A stretch of 64,000 nt of DNA from Nymphaea colorata. Lineage: Eukaryota; Streptophyta; Magnoliopsida; Nymphaeales; Nymphaeaceae. Both the position numbers and the translations under genes were made by a program. Location of the stretch: positions 42,401,115 through 42,465,114 of the forward strand of contig NC_045138.2 in assembly GCF_008831285.2 (NCBI RefSeq). Reading direction: 5' to 3'. The notes under the pieces were generated by a model. That model made no database searches, was not told where the DNA came from, and saw nothing but the letters and a program-made list of their open reading frames with translations. Below are positions 58,922 through 64,000 of the stretch, one piece after another (position 1 is the first letter of the stretch; every line of letters starts with the position of its first letter).

Positions 58922-59924
58922 ACCAAATTTTGTCCTCGAAATTTCGATCATACCTCAATGTAAGAATAGGAGTGGATACTTCTTTTGCATATCAGCCTCG
59001 AGCTCCCATGTGTTCTCCTTCAACCCATGGTGTTGCCATTCACTTTTACTTAAGGAATTCCCTTAGCGTGAAGTATTTGCTCTCTTTGATCCACAATTCT
59101 AATAGGTTTTTCTTTCATCATCAAATCATCTTGCACCTAAAAACCTAAAAAATCAATCATGTGTGTAGAATCTGACACATATTTTGAAGTATGGAGACGA
59201 GGAAAATGTCATGAACATGACTCAAGTTAGGTGGTACTGCCAATCTGTACGACACATCTTAGACTTTCTCTGATATCTCAAACGGCCTAATGAACCTCGC
59301 GCTCAACTTTCCTTAATACAAAATCAAAAAACGCCTTTAGTAGGTGAAATTTTCAAAAACACATTATCACCAACCTCAAAAGTCAACTCTCTACGTCGAA
59401 TGTTAGCATAACTCTTCTGTTTACTTTGAGCTGTCAATAACTTTTTCCTTATAAATTGTACTTAGTCAATACAACATCAAAGGGTTTTCGATCTTGCCAT
59501 TACCCATTTCAATCCAATAAGTTGGCGATCTACATGGCCTTTTATATAATGTCTCGAAAGGTGTCATCTTGATACTAGATGGTACCTGTTATTATATGCA
59601 AACTTTGTCAATTTCACATGTTTATGTCATTCTCATTTCCAGTCTAAAACATAAGCATGTAACATGTCCTCTAAGGTCTAGATGATCCTCTCAGATTTTC
59701 CATTAGTTTGGGGGTTCTGCTCAGTTTAAGTTTGGTACCTAATGCCTTTTGCAATTGTTCCTAAAACCTACAGGTAAAACGTGGATCTCCATTTGCAATA
59801 ATAGATTTGGTACTCCATGTAGTTTCATTATCTCACCAATATATAACACTACGAGACTTTTCAATGAATAACTGATTCTGATTAGCAGAAAATGAACTGA
59901 CTTTATAAGTTGATCAACAGTCAC

Positions 59925-60107
59925 TCATATGGCATCATGTTGTCTCTTGGTGTGAGGCAAACCAACCACCAAATCTATTTTAATGTCCTCCCATTTCTTC
60001 ACTAGAATATTTATCATCTGTAACAAGCCTCTTGGCTGTTGATGTTTTGTTTTGAACCATTGACAAACTAAACATTTTGCGACATATTCTATAATATCAC
60101 GCTTCAT
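59925..60107 (-). pseudogene. Ty3/gypsy integrase, zinc-binding end and core start
   Basis: Reads DIIEYVAKCLVCQWFKTKHQ, the second half of the HHCC zinc-binding domain (CxxC present), then GLLQMINILVKKWEDIKIDL, where the first catalytic Asp of the DDE core occurs. Later core pieces follow at 59739-59924 after frame changes. Confidence 0.8.
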
Positions 60108-60299
60108 TCCAGACCACCAATAATTTCATTTTATATCCTAAAACATCTTTATAGTGCTAGAGTATATGAAAAATTTGGATTTATGAGCTTCATCAAGCAA
60201 CTAATGCTTAACCCTTTCATCTCTAGGAACCCATAATCTTTGTCAAAACCACAGTAAACCATCTTCATCTTGATACCAAGAAAAATTTGTCAGCTTACT

Positions 60300-60647
60300 T
60301 TATTTCATGTTTTTAGCAAAATCAAGGTCTTTTTTTTCTTCAATATAAGCTCCTCCAACAATGGATTGTATTAAGGCAGTCATTGTTGCTTTGTTCTTAT
60401 CACATAGGTGAGGCTGCCATGCTATCACATCTTGTAACAATGCCCAATAGTGATTCATCATACTACATATCATTGCCTTTGCATGCCTGTTCAAAGCATC
60501 AACCACCATATTTGCTTTTACTAGATGATATGATATTTGAAATCGCAATCCTTTAAGTACTGAATCCATCTTTTTTGCCTTAGAATGATATCCTTTTGAG
60601 AGAATATGTATTTCAACAACTTTATGGTTTGTAAACACTTCGAACAT
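60300..60647 (-). pseudogene. Ty3/gypsy RNase H C-terminal part and linker
   Basis: The minus strand reads MFEVFTNHKVVEIHILSKG, then RFQISYHLVKANMVVDALNR; the family has YHPGKANVVADALSR. The catalytic acidic residues upstream are in broken sequence near 60650-60890. Confidence 0.75.
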
Positions 60648-60888
60648 TGTCTTGTAGAGATAGTGTCTCCATATCTTTTATGCGAATACTACCCCGCTCA
60701 TAATGTCAAATCATGAGTAGGATAATGCTTCTCATGTATCTTCAACTGAGCCACCACATGACAATGTTGCATCAGCTATAACCAATTTTTGATGCATCAG
60801 TGTATATCAAAAATCCAAAATTACTAGATAGAAACATCAAGATAGGTGTGGTGGTAAGTTTGTCCTTCAAAGTTTAGAAACTCTTTTA

Positions 60889-61602
60889 TTACTCCTTATC
60901 CCAAACATACTTCATTCCTTTTCTTAATAGCTTATTTATGGGTGTAGCTATTTTCGAAAAGTATTGTATAAAGCTATGATAGTACCCTACTAATCCCAAT
61001 ATCCTTCTAACCTCAATTGCGTTGTGTGGCATCCTCCAATCCTGTACTACAGACACCTTAGCCGGATCTATGGAAACTCCATCTTTTGAAAACATAAGAC
61101 CAAGGAAGTTTACCTTGTCTAGCAAAAATTCACATTTTGAGTACTTGATATATAACTTATGTTTGCACAAAATCCTAAATACACTCCTTAAGTGATCTTT
61201 GTGCTCTGCCTCACTATTTAAATACACCAAAATATCATCCACAAATACAATAACAAATCTATCCAAGTAGTCTTGGAAAACACAATTCATGAGATCCATA
61301 AACGTTGTAGAAGTATTGACAAACTCAAAAGGTATGACCCTAAATTCATAGTAACCATATCTAGTTTGAAACATAGTCTTAGTCACATCTTCCTCCCATG
61401 TCAAAAGTTGATGATAACATATTCTTATATCAATCATGGAAAACATCTTTGTGTTCTTGAACTGATCAAACAAGTCCTCAATTCTAGAAAGCGGATACTT
61501 ATTTTTTATAGTGACTTGATTTAATATGCAGTAATCTATACAAAAGTACATCATCCCATGCTTCTTCTTAACAAACAACATGAGTGACCCCCAATGTGAC
61601 AT
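60889..61602 (-). pseudogene. Ty3/gypsy reverse transcriptase, longest intact stretch
   Basis: 237 codons without a stop. Motifs in order: FVKKKHGMMYFCIDYCILN (family form VxKKDGSxRxCxDYRxLN, with C replacing R), VTIKNKYPLSRIEDLFDQF, FSMIDIRICYHQL, TRYGYYEFRVIPFEFVN (family VMPFGLTN), VFVDDILVY (catalytic FVDD) and VNFLGLMFSKDGVSIDPAK. The GYHQ and PFGL motifs are degraded (CYHQ, PFEF), so activity is unlikely. Confidence 0.87.
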
Positions 61603-61967
61603 GTTGGGTCAAATGAAGCCCTCATCTAAGAGCTCATGTAGTTATTTCTTCAATTATTCTAACTCTACTGATGCCATATGACATGATGCCTTAGAAATGA
61701 GAGTTGTCTCTAGTAACAACTCTATCTTGAATTCAAATTTCTATGTTGGAGGAAAACTCTTTGACTCTTCAGGAAACACACCGGGGTACTCACTTACAAT
61801 GACAACATTTTTTAACTTCAACAGCTTAGTCTTGCTCGTCAACAAGTTGACCAAGCATGCAACACTCCCCTTTTCTAACAATCATTTAGCCTTTAGTGTA
61901 GACACCATTATCTTATCAGTTCGACTGACTTTTCGAGCTTGGAACTCTACTGGCTACATCTCCTGAG

Positions 61968-62162
61968 TCAACAACTGTATTTACTACTTTTTGTAATTTT
62001 ATTAGCATAATGCGTATATAGCAAATCCATGCCTAGAATAACATTGAACCCACTTTGACTTATGATCACCAACTGTGCATGAAAATAATGTTGATGGATC
62101 TCTACATTCACATTAAGTAGATATTGGTTACATGAATCTTGAGCATGCATACGACTGACCAA
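61968..62162 (-). pseudogene. Ty3/gypsy aspartic protease region
   Basis: Reads FNVILGMDLLYTHYA (family form DVILGMDWLxxxxA), the C-terminal end of the retropepsin domain. The catalytic DTGA-type motif should lie near 62200-62260 but is not intact. Confidence 0.65.
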
Positions 62163-62949
62163 TTTTAAGACATATACATCATCTCAGCCAACAGTTCTAG
62201 TGAAATGGCAAATTGACTAGATATGGAAGAATGAGTCATCCCTGCATCAAATAATACTCTAGCAATGTAAGAACTAACAAGTAATATAACTTCAATGAGT
62301 TCATGTGCCTAAAGCTCATCCATGGTGGTCGCGTAGACATGTCTGATAGTCTTTGGTGCTCTTGAAGGACCTGCCTCGAACTTCTTCAACTCTTTTTCAT
62401 GCATTTTGGGGCAATCTTTGATAAAATGTCTCATCTTTCCACAGTATCAAAACGATCTAGTCTCCTTATAACACGACTTCCTGGTGTGCACATTTGAGCA
62501 AGTGGCTCAGTAAAGTCAAAGTAGTTACTACCTCTTGTGTAGTGTCACTGTGGGTAGGCTTATTCCGCTTGAATGCTTTGTCATCTCGCTTCTTATAAGG
62601 CTTTCAAATGTCCATGAGGTTGTGGTGCTTGGCTTGCATCTCCCACTATGCGAGTGCTAGCTTGTCTTCTTATGATGGTCCCTTTGCATTCTTTCCCATC
62701 CTTTTCCATGCATCTAGCCATGGGGACCACCTCATTCAAATTGTGAGGCTTGCTAGACATCACCTTGCTTCGTAGTCTGTTACGCAAATAATATACAAAC
62801 TTGTCGAGTCTGGCCTCATCAGTGGTGTAGACATTTCTACGTGTCGATACTTAGTAACATACTCCTCCAAGATTATATGATTTTTGTGGTAACTTAAGAA
62901 ACCCTTGCATTTTTTTGTTTCTTGCATGTGTTGAGAAGTAGGTGTTGAA

Positions 62950-64000
62950 GAATGAACTCGCTACAATGGTAGAGCAATCATCCATGGGTGTGTGAACCTC
63001 AAGGAGATTTGCTCAACCTTCCCTAAGACACACAAGTTGGGAAGGTAGGAGCCCAACACCCCAAGCACATCGCGCAACAATATTTTCGGGCTTTGCACCG
63101 CCTGCGCTCCGAGTAGGCGAGACCAGTTGCAAGGGTGGGCATATTTCCATAACCCACTGGCCTCCCATCAATTATTCTTTTTTAACTTATCATTATGAGA
63201 ATACTTTCACAATGGGACCGGCTAGCACATGAGGTTGGTTCACTTCAGGAGAGTACCTGTACCTCAAACACCTTCATAAGAGGGTTACACATTCAGTCAA
63301 TACTCTTATCTAGCCATCATACTTTATTGGTACTTCTACCCTTAAAATTCATTTAATTGCGTAGCTACCCAATGGCAATGCATACAAAAAACTTATAGCA
63401 TTCACATCGATCAAACATAACCATCACATCATACAAAAACTTAGCCAAACCATAGAGAGTAGTCTTGATCTGCGATTGGCTTGTAGCTGTTATATGCAAA
63501 AATCATGTTAGGATGCTCACTAATATACAATTGTAATCAAAGAGATACTCAACGTAATACCTCACCTAATCTGTCCTAAATAGCTATAATTTCTATCATG
63601 CGCATGCCATCATGTAATAATTTTAAAATAATCAGCCAATCTCATAGTCATTTAATCACACACATACATTCATGTGGCAATAAATTGTATCACACATCAT
63701 TTAACAGAACACAATCATAGGATCCAACGATCCTAAGCACACACTCTATATTTGGCTCCAAGTAGGGATTTGCTTAGAATGCCACCATACCTATCACATG
63801 TTGCTACAAACACCAAAAATCACCTCGAGCTCCAAATCCTGTCACTCAAGGTCTACTTGATGTGCCCGGTGCACCTGCAAAAATTCAAAGTAGTAAGTTT
63901 TCCATTCATTTCACTCTAAAATCTAGATAGGTAAGAAATAGGACCATTGAGGCATATGTCATCATTTCAAGTGGGTGTCGACAGGTTGTATCGGCCCATA
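62950..64000 (-). repeat. Partial LTR of the gypsy family, runs off right edge
   Basis: Aligns with 56510 onward of the inverted LTR: both contain GTGTGTGAAxC, the GCACCGCCTGCGCTCCGAG phrase (near 63095 and 56621), ACCGGCTAGCACA/ACCAGCTGGCACA and GATGTGCCCGGTGCA. About 800 bp of the LTR end, the PBS and the gag start are missing on its left side, so it is probably the deleted 5' LTR of the adjacent gypsy element. Confidence 0.8.

Larger units (their letters stand above)
58920..62930 (-). mobile_element. Ty3/gypsy (Tekay/Del-like chromovirus) internal region, decayed
   Basis: Minus-strand order: gag end (about 62330-62900) with a damaged zinc knuckle (YCGKMRHFIKDCPK), protease (61968-62330, NVILGMDLLYTH), reverse transcriptase (60889-61650), RNase H (60300-60890), integrase (about 59330-60110) and a C-terminal SH3/chromodomain-like region (about 58960-59330; HGLKENTWELEADM readable with shifts). 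This order and the long LTR fit chromoviruses of the Tekay/Del lineage. Stops interrupt every domain. Neither the N-terminal gag nor a PBS is present. Confidence 0.85.

Overview
This is nuclear DNA of a flowering plant. The evidence is two spliced genes with GT-AG introns whose products are plant types (a plant fimbrin and a plant ankyrin-BTB protein), set among plant LTR retrotransposons, a LINE, hAT elements and many AT/GT microsatellites. The sequence does not identify the species. Nearly every transposon is broken by stops and frameshifts, so most insertions look old.

Layout. 1-2300: a minus-strand Ty1/copia relic carrying two short hAT-type insertions, each with a perfect 8-bp target duplication. 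2627-5170: a decayed DUF659-type hAT transposase on the minus strand. 6203-11778 (+): six exons of a fimbrin gene covering CH3, CH4 and the C-terminal tail. The N-terminal half is not in the window, so 1-6202 is probably one large intron holding the copia and hAT relics, unless the gene is truncated. 11.8-14.6 kb: intergenic. 14.6-27.3 kb: three copia remnants (two minus, one plus), an inserted hAT MITE, an 83-bp duplication and a 90-bp tandem array. 27.3-42.2 kb: Ty3/gypsy pol fragments and several copies of one long LTR family (heads near 14719, 28423, 40275, 40835 and 42223), plus another MITE and a pyrimidine-rich minisatellite. 42323-42771: a further MITE. 43639-49505 (-): a complete five-exon gene for a 580-residue ankyrin/double-BTB protein, probably a cullin-3 substrate adaptor. 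49.97-64 kb: a nest in which a minus-strand LINE is interrupted by the 5' part of a plus-strand Ty3/gypsy element (3.0-kb LTR, tRNA-Met type primer site, gag) and then by a related minus-strand gypsy element with a chromodomain-like end (3.2-kb LTR and full pol order). That second element runs off the right edge.

Only the fimbrin and ankyrin-BTB genes look functional. Fimbrin cross-links actin filaments; the ankyrin-BTB protein probably recruits substrates to a ubiquitin ligase. Nothing suggests they work together. The most informative structure is the hAT family: an autonomous relic and two MITEs share a terminal sequence, and in three cases the reading frame of the interrupted copia element runs through the target site once one duplicated copy is discounted. 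I found no clearly new biological system.
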